A stretch of 64,000 nucleotides of DNA from Crassaminicella thermophila (GTDB lineage: Bacteria; Bacillota; Clostridia; Peptostreptococcales; Thermotaleaceae), in the NCBI RefSeq assembly GCF_008152325.1, contig NZ_CP042243.1, positions 1,865,026 through 1,929,025 of the forward strand, given 5' to 3'. Numbering within the stretch: position 1 is the stretch's first letter; the number at the start of each line of letters is the position of its first letter. Positions 8,844 through 17,184 of the stretch are shown piece by piece. Made by a program: the position numbers and the translations under genes. Under the pieces are notes generated by a model. That model ran no database searches and had not been told where the DNA came from. It saw nothing but the letters and a program-made list of their open reading frames with translations.

Positions 8844-10415
8844 GTGATAAAAATTTATAAAAAGAAAATAATTTTTATTCTTTTCTGCTTTAGCTTAATA
8901 ATTACTTTTATGGTAATGTTCGGTTCCTTAAACGGAAATATAAGTTTCGTCCGTATTAACATTATAAATAAATTTCTACTGATCCTAGCTTGTTCAGTAT
9001 TGTTTATTTACTACATGAAATTAGATAAATCACCTCAATTAGAACCTGTACAAATAAAAATGGAAAAAAAAGATAAAGATGATAGACTAAATAACCTAAA
9101 TAAACCTTCAGTCCGTTTTAATGATGTGGCAGGACTTGATGAAGTAAAAGAAGAACTTGCAGAAATTATTGACTTCATTAAATCTCCCCAAAAATACCAC
9201 AAAATGGGAGCAAAAATTCCTAAGGGCATTTTATTTCATGGTCCTCCTGGAACAGGAAAAACGCTACTAGCACAAGCTCTTGCCGGAGAAACTGAATCTA
9301 GTTTTTTCTCAGCTAGTGGATCAGAATTCGTTGAAAAATATGTTGGTGTTGGAGCAAAAAGAGTAAGATCTTTATTTGAAAAAGCAAAAAAGAGTGCTCC
9401 AAGTGTAATTTTTATAGATGAAATCGATGCCATAGGTGCTAAAAGAACGACTGAAAGCAATAACGAAAAAGATCAAACACTCAATCAACTTCTAATAGAA
9501 ATGGACGGTTTCAATTCAGACCAAACAGTTGTAGTAATCGGTGCAACAAATCGTCTTGATTTATTAGATGAAGCACTTTTAAGGCCCGGTAGATTTGATC
9601 GTCACATGTTTATAGGAAACCCAGATGTTCGAGCAAGAGAAGAGATATTTTTAGTTCATACAAAGAATAAGCCTATAGATAAAAGTGTAGATATAAAAGC
9701 ATTAGCCAAAAGAACACATGGTATGTCAGGTGCTCATATTTCTAATATAGCAAATGAAGCTGCAATACTAGCTGTAAGAAACAATAAAACCACCATTGGA
9801 ATAGAAGAATTTAACGAAGCCATTGAAAAAGTTATTGCAGGCCTTCAAAGAAAAAATACTGTTATTTTAGAAAAAGAAAAGCGAAAAGTATCCTTCCATG
9901 AGGCAGGGCATGCTTTGATGGGAAAAATTTTAAATACAGATTTGGTATCAAAAGTATCCATTGTTCCAAGAGGTGAAGCTTTAGGATATGTAATGTATGC
10001 TCCTGAAGAAGATCGATATCTAACGACAACCGAAGAACTTAAAAATAAGATAAAAGTTTTGCTTGGAGGTAGATGTGCTGAACAAATTATTTTTGGAGAA
10101 ATCTCTACTGGTGCAAAGGATGATTTAAAAAAAGCAAATAGCATTGCTTATCAAATGGTTTGTGATTATGGCATGAGTAACCTATTAAATAGAGTTTTTG
10201 AACCCGCTTTTGTGAAAAATTGTTACCCTATGATTGATAAAGAAATAAAAAACATCATAGAAGAATGCTATAATGACACTTTTGAAGTTTTGAAAAACAA
10301 TTCTAATTTATTATCTACAATTGCTCATGAATTATATGAAAAAGAAACCCTTTCTGGTGAAGAACTTGAAAATATAATTCAAATTCACTTTAAAAAATAT
10401 GGTGCAACAACATAA
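8844..10415 (+). CDS. compact FtsH-like ATP-dependent zinc metalloprotease
   Basis: A membrane-anchored AAA+ protease that should unfold and degrade proteins at the cytoplasmic membrane face. The 523 residues contain two closely spaced N-terminal membrane segments (about 8-28 and 42-58) with only about a dozen residues outside. The AAA+ domain has Walker A GPPGTGKT at 133-140, Walker [12 protein letters not shown] near 188-198 and the arginine-finger region RPGRFDRH. The M41 peptidase domain has HEAGH at 352-356 and a candidate third ligand Asp in [11 protein letters not shown]. Ordinary FtsH is around 600-650 residues; this one lacks most of the external domain and has a shortened C-terminus. 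The start is GTG overlapping its GAAGG ribosome site. It is probably a paralogue beside a housekeeping FtsH elsewhere. Confidence 0.88.
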   Translation: MIKIYKKKIIFILFCFSLIITFMVMFGSLNGNISFVRINIINKFLLILACSVLFIYYMKLDKSPQLEPVQIKMEKKDKDDRLNNLNKPSVRFNDVAGLDEVKEELAEIIDFIKSPQKYHKMGAKIPKGILFHGPPGTGKTLLAQALAGETESSFFSASGSEFVEKYVGVGAKRVRSLFEKAKKSAPSVIFIDEIDAIGAKRTTESNNEKDQTLNQLLIEMDGFNSDQTVVVIGATNRLDLLDEALLRPGRFDRHMFIGNPDVRAREEIFLVHTKNKPIDKSVDIKALAKRTHGMSGAHISNIANEAAILAVRNNKTTIGIEEFNEAIEKVIAGLQRKNTVILEKEKRKVSFHEAGHALMGKILNTDLVSKVSIVPRGEALGYVMYAPEEDRYLTTTEELKNKIKVLLGGRCAEQIIFGEISTGAKDDLKKANSIAYQMVCDYGMSNLLNRVFEPAFVKNCYPMIDKEIKNIIEECYNDTFEVLKNNSNLLSTIAHELYEKETLSGEELENIIQIHFKKYGATT

Positions 10416-10440
10416 AAGAGAGTCACATAGACTCTCTTTT
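10414..10440. terminator. bidirectional terminator between ftsH-like gene and thrS
   Basis: AAAAGAGAGTC and GACTCTCTTTT with a 5-nt loop form a perfect stem with A/T flanks on both sides. It serves the two convergent genes and overlaps the thrS stop codon. Confidence 0.88.
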
Positions 10441-12352
10441 ATAATATCCTGTTTTCAATTTCTTCCTTTAATTTTTGTATGAAGTTTTCAATATCTTGAC
10501 TTCCTAGTTCCCCATTATCTCTAGACCTTACAGCTATTGTATTAGATTCAACTTCTTTTTCTCCAACAATAACCATATAAGGAACTTTTTCTAATTGTGC
10601 TTCACGAATTTTATAACCAATTTTTTCATTTCTATCATCTAATTCAACACGTATATTGTTTTCTTTCATTAAGCTTGCAATCTTTTCTGCATATTCTTTA
10701 AATTTATCAGCAATTGGCAATACTTTTACTTGAACAGGAGATAGCCATGTTGGGAATTTTCCTGCAAAATGTTCTATTAATATTCCAATAAATCTTTCTA
10801 TACTACCAAAGGCTACTCTATGAATAACTACAGGTCTATGTTTTTCTCCATCCTTACCAATGTATGTTAAATCAAATCTTTGTGGTAATTGGAAGTCAAG
10901 CTGAATTGTTCCACACTGCCAAGTTCTTCCAATGCAATCTTCTAAATGGAAATCTATTTTAGGTCCGTAAAATGCCCCATCACCTTCATTTAATTTATAT
11001 GGAAGATTTAATTCTTCCAAAGCTTCTTGCAAAGCTGTTTCAGCCATTTGCCATTCTTCATCTGATCCCATTGAATCTTCAGGTCTTGTAGATAGCTCTA
11101 CATGATATTTAAATCCAAATCTAGTATACACTTCATCTATTAGTTTTGCTACTCCTTTTATTTCATCTTTAATTTGTTCTGGAAGCATAAAAATATGTGC
11201 ATCATCTTGAGTAAAAGCTCTTACTCTCATTAGTCCATGAAGTGCTCCAGATAATTCATGTCTATGAACTCTTCCAACTTCCCCAACTCTCATAGGAAAA
11301 TCTCTGTATGAATGCATATCATTTTTATATATAAGCATTCCTCCAGGACAATTCATCGGCTTAATAGCAAAATCTTCATCATCAATTTTTAAAGTATACA
11401 TGTTTTCCTTATAATGATCCCAATGTCCAGAAGTCTCCCAAAGCTTTCTGTTTAATATAATAGGCGTTTCCACTTCAACATATCCAGCTTTTCTATGCAC
11501 TTCTCTCCAATATTCTAATAAAGTATTCTTAAGCTGTGTTCCCTTTGGCAAGAAAAATGGAAAACCAGGACCTTCTTCAAGAATTGTAAATAATTTTAAT
11601 TCTTTTCCTATTTTTCTATGATCTCTTTTCTTAGCTTCTTCTAATCTATAAATATATTCTTCTAACATTTTCTGTTTTGGAAATGATGTTCCATAAATTC
11701 TTTGAAGCATTTGATTTTTTTCATCCCCACGCCAATATGCACCAGCAACACTCAATAATTTTATTGCTTTTACAGGTTTTGTTGAAGGTAAGTGAGGTCC
11801 TGCACAAAGGTCTACAAAATCCCCTTGCTTATAAAAAGAAATAACTGCATCTTCAGGTAAATCTTTAATTAATTCTACTTTGTAGTTTTCTCCTCTTTCT
11901 TCCATATATTTTATTGCTTCATTGCGAGGCAATTCAAATCTTTCTAATCCTAAATTTTCCCCAGCAATTTTTTTCATTTCTTTTTCAATTTTTTCTAAAT
12001 CACTTTCTGTAAATCTATGTTCTGAATCAAAATCATAATAAAATCCATTTTCAATAGCTGGGCCTATAGCAAGCTTTGTATCAGGAAATAATCTTTTTAC
12101 AGCTTGTGCTAAAATATGTGCACTTGTATGTCGAAAAACCTCTTGACCTTTTTCATCATCAAATTTTAAAATGTTTATCTCTGCATCTTCATTAATAACA
12201 TATTTTAAATCTACAATCTTATCATTTATCTGTCCCGCTACTGCTTCTTTCGCAAGTCTTCCACTAATCTCTTTTGCAACTTCTAATATTGTTATTCCTT
12301 TTGAAAATTCCTTTATAGAACCATCTTTTAAAGTTACCTTTATATTGCTCAT
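10439..12352 (-). CDS. thrS: threonine--tRNA ligase
   Basis: Charges tRNA-Thr. The 637-residue protein from the ATG at 12352 starts MSNIKVTLKDGSIKEF, the TGS domain. It continues with the editing domain (FRHTSAHILAQAVKRLFPDT and the second-domain Cys in VDLCAGPHL), the class II core (MNCPGGMLIYK, RVHRHELSGALHGLMRVRAF, ending with motif 3 around GSIERFIGILIEH) and the anticodon domain. An AAAGGAGG ribosome site 8 nt upstream fixes the start. The upstream 29 codons in the same frame are part of the T-box leader and are not coding. Transcription is controlled by that T-box. Confidence 0.97.
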   Translation of the reverse strand: MSNIKVTLKDGSIKEFSKGITILEVAKEISGRLAKEAVAGQINDKIVDLKYVINEDAEINILKFDDEKGQEVFRHTSAHILAQAVKRLFPDTKLAIGPAIENGFYYDFDSEHRFTESDLEKIEKEMKKIAGENLGLERFELPRNEAIKYMEERGENYKVELIKDLPEDAVISFYKQGDFVDLCAGPHLPSTKPVKAIKLLSVAGAYWRGDEKNQMLQRIYGTSFPKQKMLEEYIYRLEEAKKRDHRKIGKELKLFTILEEGPGFPFFLPKGTQLKNTLLEYWREVHRKAGYVEVETPIILNRKLWETSGHWDHYKENMYTLKIDDEDFAIKPMNCPGGMLIYKNDMHSYRDFPMRVGEVGRVHRHELSGALHGLMRVRAFTQDDAHIFMLPEQIKDEIKGVAKLIDEVYTRFGFKYHVELSTRPEDSMGSDEEWQMAETALQEALEELNLPYKLNEGDGAFYGPKIDFHLEDCIGRTWQCGTIQLDFQLPQRFDLTYIGKDGEKHRPVVIHRVAFGSIERFIGILIEHFAGKFPTWLSPVQVKVLPIADKFKEYAEKIASLMKENNIRVELDDRNEKIGYKIREAQLEKVPYMVIVGEKEVESNTIAVRSRDNGELGSQDIENFIQKLKEEIENRIL

Positions 12353-12380
12353 ATATATTACCTCCTTTATTTTGTAAACT

Positions 12381-12645
12381 AAAAAACCTCTCATCCCCAA
12401 GCAAAGCTCAGGGACGAGAGGTATCTCCCGCGGTTCCACCCAAATTGACCGTGTCCACTTTATGGCATTAACGTTGCCTAACGAATACCTTTTTGCTTTT
12501 TAGCTACTAAGGTACAGCTCAAAGGTAGTTTTCCTATATCCATATCAAAGGATGCTTACAGCCTATGACATCCTCTCTCTTTTGACTGGGTTTATAGTAC
12601 TCTTCCTTTTCATAGCTTTTAACAATATTAAAACCTTCTTTTCCA
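12381..12645 (-). promoter_or_regulatory. T-box leader of thrS (threonine specifier)
   Basis: The antiterminator motif GGGTGGAACCGCG lies at 12429-12441 (minus). It is followed by a terminator stem (CTCTCGTCCC with GGGGATGAGAG, then T6) at 12385-12420. Stem I occupies about 12515-12645. The specifier codon reads ACT at 12527-12529, six bases before a GAG; this same spacing gives the right codon in the valS leader. Uncharged tRNA-Thr should bind and permit read-through into thrS. Confidence 0.93.
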
Positions 12646-12655
12646 ACTTTGTTTA

Positions 12656-12684
12656 ATTATAAAAATATTTTCAATACTTGTCAA
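12656..12684 (-). promoter_or_regulatory. sigma-A promoter of thrS
   Basis: Minus strand TTGACA (12679-12684), exactly 17 nt, TATAAT (12656-12661). A perfect consensus, directly upstream of the T-box. Confidence 0.95.
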
Positions 12685-12709
12685 TAAGTTTTCTCAATTT
12701 TTCTTTATA

Positions 12710-13312
12710 TTATACCATCAATATAATTATTCCTTGAATAAGACCAATAATACATCCTAAAATTGCGCCTAAAATCTCTATATGCTTTAATTCTTTTTTT
12801 GCAATAGCAATAACAATTTCTTCTAATTTCTCTAATTCAAAATCATTAATCTTTTCCTCTATTATTTTAGATATCTTTATTTTTTCTGTGGCTTTATGAA
12901 CCATCTTTTCTGTTAGCTCAGTAATAACACCTTCAGCCTCGTTATCAATAATCTCTTCAATATACTCCTCTATCATACCTTTAAAAGCACTAGGAATAAA
13001 GCTAGGTAACTTTTGCTCTACAATCATTTTTATTTTTCGTTTAATAGCAAAGATAATTTCACTTTTATTTTCATCTTCAATAAATTTATCTATAATTTCT
13101 TCCATAGAAATCAACTCTGTTTCTACAATCTCTCCTACACTTTTAGCTAGTTCCCCTTTTCTTTTTGGAATTAATCCTTGAATACTTACGTTCAAAACAG
13201 GCACATTAATTGGTTGTAAGGGCCTAAATATAAATTTGATTGCTAAAACGTTCGTAATCCATCCTATAATCGATCCAACTGCAGCTAAGATGAATAACTT
13301 TATCCAAAACAT
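12710..13312 (-). CDS. DUF445 family membrane protein
   Basis: A 200-residue protein of the DUF445 family, function unknown. It starts MFWIKLFILAAVGSIIGWITNVLAIKFIF, a first membrane segment with the conserved GWxTNxLAIK motif, then FRPLQPINV and GLIPKRKGELAKSVGE, both characteristic. The middle (about 70-165) is acidic and helical. It ends with a second hydrophobic helix (ILGAILGCIIGLIQGIIILMV). The ribosome site GAGGTGAG precedes the ATG. It sits between the YtxC-like gene and the thrS promoter. No function can be read from the sequence; topology suggests a membrane-tethered helical hairpin. Confidence 0.88.
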   Translation of the reverse strand: MFWIKLFILAAVGSIIGWITNVLAIKFIFRPLQPINVPVLNVSIQGLIPKRKGELAKSVGEIVETELISMEEIIDKFIEDENKSEIIFAIKRKIKMIVEQKLPSFIPSAFKGMIEEYIEEIIDNEAEGVITELTEKMVHKATEKIKISKIIEEKINDFELEKLEEIVIAIAKKELKHIEILGAILGCIIGLIQGIIILMV

Positions 13313-13444
13313 TATATCTCACCTCTATAATCTTATCTTTTGCAAATATATAGAAATCTATAGCATAAATCAGTATAACATAGTTAAATAGCGAATACAA
13401 TATCCTAACTTTTTATATAAACAATTTAAGAGTAGAGAATATCT

Positions 13445-14356
13445 CTACTCTTGTATAATATTTTGACTTGACAGACAAAGTTCACAACCACTGCACATAT
13501 ATACTCTATCTGAAAATACATTTTTGATTGTCTCAATAATTTCTTTTTTCTTGATTTTAGAAGAAAAATGGATAACAATTTTTCTAGGTGCCAAAGTAAT
13601 TAAAGAACTTATTAACAAATCATCATAGCTAATATCTTTATCTGCCATTTCTAACGCTAAATCTTCTAGGTATTCATTATTAATAGATTTATTTTGGTAA
13701 TCATAAAGATCATATTTTCCATCTTTTCTTATAAGTACATTAACCATATCTATTTTTGCTTCTTGAATATCTACAAAATATCTTAAAAGTCTTATAAATT
13801 CATTATATTCTTTTTCCATTAAATAATCTTCAACAGCCTTGTCTATATTATTTTCTAATTCCTCAATATAACTTCGCAATCTAAACCTAACAAAGCCTTT
13901 TAAATTAATAATATTATTTTCTCTTAAATAACTTATAATTTCTTGAATAATTTTTTCTTTTCTATTCTCAATACAAACTTCATCTTCCCTATATTTATAT
14001 ACTTCTTGATCTTGAATTGTCTTTAAATGTTTAAGAATAGATTTTCTTTCCTGTAGATTAAAATAATAATATTGATTTGCTAAAATTTTATTGGCCAATT
14101 TTTCTTCCATGTCTTTAAGAATTATTTCAGAAAAAATGTTTGCCATATAATATTTAAATACACTACCAAAATCATCGGTTGTATAATTTTTTAAACTTGA
14201 TTCTTTTACTGCATATTGAATATAGGTTATCTTACCTTGTTTGTAAATATCTTTATCAATCGTTATTCCTTCTTTATTAAAATAATTTATATCTTTATCT
14301 AATCTATCATAAACACTCTGCCAGCAATCATTTAATATAACCATCATAAGATCCAT
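13445..14356 (-). CDS. ytxC: YtxC-like putative sporulation protein
   Basis: A 303-residue soluble, mainly helical protein resembling the YtxC family, associated with sporulation in Bacillota but biochemically uncharacterised. The start is taken at 14356 (MDLMMVILNDCW) because AAGGAG lies 8 nt upstream. The open frame runs 20 codons further up without a ribosome site. Landmarks are the basic/aromatic stretch NIINLKGFVRFRLRSY and the C-terminal CSGCELC, a CxxCxxC cluster that could bind metal. It lies near thrS and DUF445, an arrangement I recall from other Clostridia. The family call is from memory of the motif order, hence moderate confidence. Confidence 0.75.
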   Translation of the reverse strand: MDLMMVILNDCWQSVYDRLDKDINYFNKEGITIDKDIYKQGKITYIQYAVKESSLKNYTTDDFGSVFKYYMANIFSEIILKDMEEKLANKILANQYYYFNLQERKSILKHLKTIQDQEVYKYREDEVCIENRKEKIIQEIISYLRENNIINLKGFVRFRLRSYIEELENNIDKAVEDYLMEKEYNEFIRLLRYFVDIQEAKIDMVNVLIRKDGKYDLYDYQNKSINNEYLEDLALEMADKDISYDDLLISSLITLAPRKIVIHFSSKIKKKEIIETIKNVFSDRVYMCSGCELCLSSQNIIQE

Positions 14357-14438
14357 TGCTTTCACTCCTTCTTCTACTGTATTAGTAGTATATGTGTAAT
14401 AAGAAGTGATATTCAAAATACAGGATTACATTTATTTC

Positions 14439-15203
14439 TTAATATGCCATTTCTAAAAAAGGTATTATTGAGCCAATATCTATTGGTTTTTTATCATCTA
14501 AAAAAACAGGCTCAACTTGCTGATTACTTAAAAAGTCTAAAATCCTTTCATAATCAGGATGGTTCCTTAAGTGCCCAGAAAAAGCCAATTTATTTTTTCC
14601 AATAAATCCTGATATTCCTCCTATAAAACCATAACTAAGTCCCGGTAAATCTATGTATCCAGGAGATATTAACAATGTTTCTATTCCATATTTTTCTACT
14701 TTTTTAGCAATCCCTCTATCAGATGTAATAATGGCTTTTTCACTAACAACACAAATTGAACATTTTGAATATCCTTGCTTCACATGAATAAACTCTACAC
14801 CGCTTTTTTCAAGTAATTTTAAGGTAACTTTATCTGTATATTTCAAATTATGTATGGCAAAATTCGAAACTCTTGCTATATTATATGCTATATTTTCTGG
14901 ATAGTTCCTAAGCAAGAAAGTTTCACCTTTGATCACATTAAGCCCTAGTTTTTTAAGAGGTTCTTTTAATATTTCATAAACATTTGGTGCAACAACAAAA
15001 TCTTTTCCATCGACAGGATGTAATAAAATATCTGGATGATATGAGATAGCATCGTACAACTCTTTGCAAAAAGGTGTTTTTACTATATGTATACTCATAT
15101 TCTTTAATTTATTCGTCAAAATTTGAGGAGTTCGTCCATCTATAATTACAGCTAAGACATCCTCTTTTGGTAAAAAAGGTATATCAAGAAATTTATATTT
15201 CAT
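14439..15203 (-). CDS. pentein-fold-like protein (DUF6873 type), function unknown
   Basis: A 254-residue protein resembling the DUF6873 group, thought to share the guanidino-group-modifying (pentein) fold. It contains repeated beta-rich modules: VKQGYSKCSICVVSEKAIIT, a turn with SDRGIAKKVEKYGIETLLIS and SYGFIGGISGFIGKNKLAFS, then GHLRNHPDYERIL. The Cys in KCSIC and the His residues in GHLRNH are candidate functional residues, but I cannot confirm a catalytic Cys-His-Asp triad. The start is the ATG at 15203 with AGGTGAT five bases upstream, rather than the GTG three codons earlier that overlaps this site. It could be cotranscribed with ytxC (83-nt gap). Confidence 0.6.
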   Translation of the reverse strand: MKYKFLDIPFLPKEDVLAVIIDGRTPQILTNKLKNMSIHIVKTPFCKELYDAISYHPDILLHPVDGKDFVVAPNVYEILKEPLKKLGLNVIKGETFLLRNYPENIAYNIARVSNFAIHNLKYTDKVTLKLLEKSGVEFIHVKQGYSKCSICVVSEKAIITSDRGIAKKVEKYGIETLLISPGYIDLPGLSYGFIGGISGFIGKNKLAFSGHLRNHPDYERILDFLSNQQVEPVFLDDKKPIDIGSIIPFLEMAY

Positions 15204-15261
15204 TATTATCACCTAATTTATATTTTTAAGTTTATTATATACTAATTTGTTATCAAATATA

Positions 15262-15950
15262 AATATCCACCAGCTTAGCTGGTGGTTTTTCCTAAGCCCT
15301 ATAAGGGCAACTTTCCAGCGTTGTGCCTTAAGGCACGCATAAATTTCGCCAGCCGCATAAAATTCTCTACTTGCTACCCTTAAAAGGGTCTATATACTCT
15401 TTCATACTTATTTGATCTGTTGCCATATCCTCATTTTGCTGGCTTTTTATATATTCTTCTATTGCCTTTTTATTTCTTCCTACTGTATCTACATAATATC
15501 CTCTACACCAGAAATGTCTATTCCCATATCTATATTTTAAGTTTGCAAACTTTTCAAATATCATTAAACTACTTTTTCCCTTTAAATAACCTACAAAACC
15601 TGACACACTCATTTTTGGTGGAATTGAAACTAACATATGTATATGATCAACACATGCATTTGCTTCAATTATTTGAACTCCTTTCCAATCACATAACTGT
15701 CTTAATATCTTTCCTATTTCTGCTTTCTTTTTTCCATAAATCTCTTTTCTTCTAAACTTAGGTGAAAAAACTATATGATACTTACAATTCCATTTTGTAT
15801 GTGATAAACTAGTACTATCCATATAGGATACCTCCTTTGATTTTAGAATTGGCTGGCGAAACCTATTCTATTTTATCAAAAGGAGGTTTTATTTTTCTGC
15901 TCATCGCTAAAGCTTTTCAGAACTCACTAGCTTAGCTAGTGGTTTTCTTT
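15262..15950 (-). mobile_element. IS200/IS605-type insertion sequence, single tnpA, no tnpB
   Basis: A compact element of about 690 bp. Near each outer edge is a short palindromic hairpin of the same sense: CCACCAGCTTAGCTGGTGG at 15267-15285 and CACTAGCTTAGCTAGTG at 15925-15941, each followed by a T-rich stretch. These match the subterminal hairpins recognised by TnpA in this family. Such elements lack terminal inverted repeats and target duplications, so exact ends cannot be fixed by eye. Internal structures include GTGCCTTAAGGCAC (about 15323-15336) and an 11-bp inverted repeat flanking the gene (15344-15354 and 15851-15861). The element sits just downstream of the terminator of the 4-hydroxybutyrate operon, where it does no harm. 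Confidence 0.8.
15367..15822 (-). CDS. tnpA: IS200/IS605 family transposase TnpA
   Basis: A 151-residue Y1 HUH single-strand transposase. The metal-binding HxH is at residues 60-62 (VDHIHMLVSIPPK), and the catalytic tyrosine is most likely Tyr124 in IEEYIKSQQ, with the conserved Gln four residues on. The N-terminal HTKWNCKYHIVFSPKFRR and FWCRGYYVDTVGRN are family hallmarks. Length and motifs are intact, so it may be active. The AAAGGAGGT ribosome site can pair with an AACCTCCTTTT sequence about 45 nt upstream in the mRNA, so translation is probably repressed by structure, as known for IS200. Confidence 0.95.
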   Translation of the reverse strand: MDSTSLSHTKWNCKYHIVFSPKFRRKEIYGKKKAEIGKILRQLCDWKGVQIIEANACVDHIHMLVSIPPKMSVSGFVGYLKGKSSLMIFEKFANLKYRYGNRHFWCRGYYVDTVGRNKKAIEEYIKSQQNEDMATDQISMKEYIDPFKGSK

Positions 15951-15957
15951 ATACAAT

Positions 15958-15984
15958 AAAAACCGCCCTAAAACCGGGCGGTTT
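15958..15984 (-). terminator. terminator of the 4-hydroxybutyrate operon
   Basis: AAACCGCCC and GGGCGGTTT form a GC-rich perfect stem with a 7-nt loop, followed by TTATT on the minus strand, just after the stop of the dehydrogenase gene. Confidence 0.9.
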
Positions 15985-15987
15985 ATA

Positions 15988-17145
15988 CTATTTTCTTGTA
16001 GCAGCAACTTCTTCTATACTATCTTTTGAATAATATAGATTTTTATAGATATTTAATATATCCTCTCTTGAAAGTGGTACATAGTTATTTGCAAGTAATC
16101 TTTGTTGCTTTTCAAGTACACTATCTGTAAAACTTTCAATTTCTTCTTCTTTCATACCATATTCTTTTAAAGGTTTTTTGCTTAATAATTTATCTAATAC
16201 ATTTTCAATAGCATCATATACATCTTTTTCTTCAACTTTTAAAAGATCTGCTAGGAATGTATTTAATTCTTTAATCTTTCCATCTGGATTGATTCTATTG
16301 TAAGTTTTAAATACTTCTGTGAAGAATTGATAGTTTGCTTCTCCATGTGGAACATGATAAGTTCCTCCTAATGGATAAGATAGAGCATGAACAGCTCCTA
16401 CACCAGTATTTCCAAATGCAATCCCTGCATAATTACTTGCTATTACGAAATCTTCTAAAATTTCTAAACGATAATCTTCACCTTTTTCAATAATATCTAA
16501 ATATCCTTTTAAAATCATCTCTGTTGCTTTTACACTAATCATTTGTGTAAAATCATTAGCATTTGGTGATACGTAAGATTCAATAGCATGAATTAATGCA
16601 TCTATTGAACTATATACAAAGAATTTATATGGAAGACCTTTTACAAGTTCTGGAATAAGAACTGCATAATCAGCATATAATTCATCGATTGCCAATCCCA
16701 TTTTTGTATGTTTTGATTTAATTTCAGCAATAGAAATATTTGTTACTTCACTACCTGTTCCACAAGTTGTAGGTACAATAATTAATTCCTTATCTTTTAT
16801 AAAATCAATTTTCTTTTCAAACATATCTAATGCATTTTTTCCATCTTTGAATATTAATAATTTTGCAATATCTATAACGCTTCCCCCACCAACTGCAATA
16901 ATTCTTTTATATTGCTTAGCAGTTACATCTGCTAAAATCTGATCAATCATTTCATCTGATGGCTCACCTACACCATATTTTTCTTGCATTAAAAAGTCTG
17001 CACCTAAGTTTAATTCTTTCATAAAAGGATCATAAAGAAATTGATGAGTAAGTACTAAATCTCCTTCTCCAATTTTAAACTCTTCTGCAAATCCTTTAAA
17101 ATCATCAAATTTATGAATTTGTGTTGGCAACTTAAAAAATTTCAT
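15988..17145 (-). CDS. 4hbD: 4-hydroxybutyrate dehydrogenase (iron-type alcohol dehydrogenase)
   Basis: Interconverts succinate semialdehyde and 4-hydroxybutyrate with NAD(H). The 385-residue group III alcohol dehydrogenase has the nucleotide-binding AVGGGSVIDIAK and the metal ligands of the family in DALIHAIESYV and AVHALSYPLGGTYHVPHGEANY (Asp and His residues). It is the last gene of the minus-strand cluster abfD-nifU-like-CGGC-abfT-4hbD. That context, rather than sequence alone, distinguishes it from butanol or 1,3-propanediol dehydrogenases. The terminator follows at once. No succinate-semialdehyde dehydrogenase (sucD) gene is in the window, so the semialdehyde source (succinyl-CoA or GABA) is open. 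Confidence 0.88.
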   Translation of the reverse strand: MKFFKLPTQIHKFDDFKGFAEEFKIGEGDLVLTHQFLYDPFMKELNLGADFLMQEKYGVGEPSDEMIDQILADVTAKQYKRIIAVGGGSVIDIAKLLIFKDGKNALDMFEKKIDFIKDKELIIVPTTCGTGSEVTNISIAEIKSKHTKMGLAIDELYADYAVLIPELVKGLPYKFFVYSSIDALIHAIESYVSPNANDFTQMISVKATEMILKGYLDIIEKGEDYRLEILEDFVIASNYAGIAFGNTGVGAVHALSYPLGGTYHVPHGEANYQFFTEVFKTYNRINPDGKIKELNTFLADLLKVEEKDVYDAIENVLDKLLSKKPLKEYGMKEEEIESFTDSVLEKQQRLLANNYVPLSREDILNIYKNLYYSKDSIEEVAATRK

Positions 17146-17184
17146 TAGTCTTCCTTCCTTTCTGTGCTTTTATTTATAAATTTA

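Noticed and set aside
8824-8847. Seven-codon frame ATG...TGA just before the FtsH-like GTG
   Set aside because: It could be a leader peptide, but it covers the ribosome site and its composition is unremarkable; probably chance.
12353-12439. N-terminal 29-residue extension of ThrRS
   Set aside because: These codons lie in the T-box terminator and ribosome site; the conserved TGS domain begins at the ATG at 12352.
15420-15755. 111-codon plus-strand frame
   Set aside because: Antisense to the IS200 transposase, which has clear HUH and Tyr motifs; low-complexity Leu/Phe translation.
15262-15950. IS200 element as an IS605/IS607 with TnpB and guide RNA
   Set aside because: Only about 690 bp, with no tnpB frame or remnant on either strand next to it.
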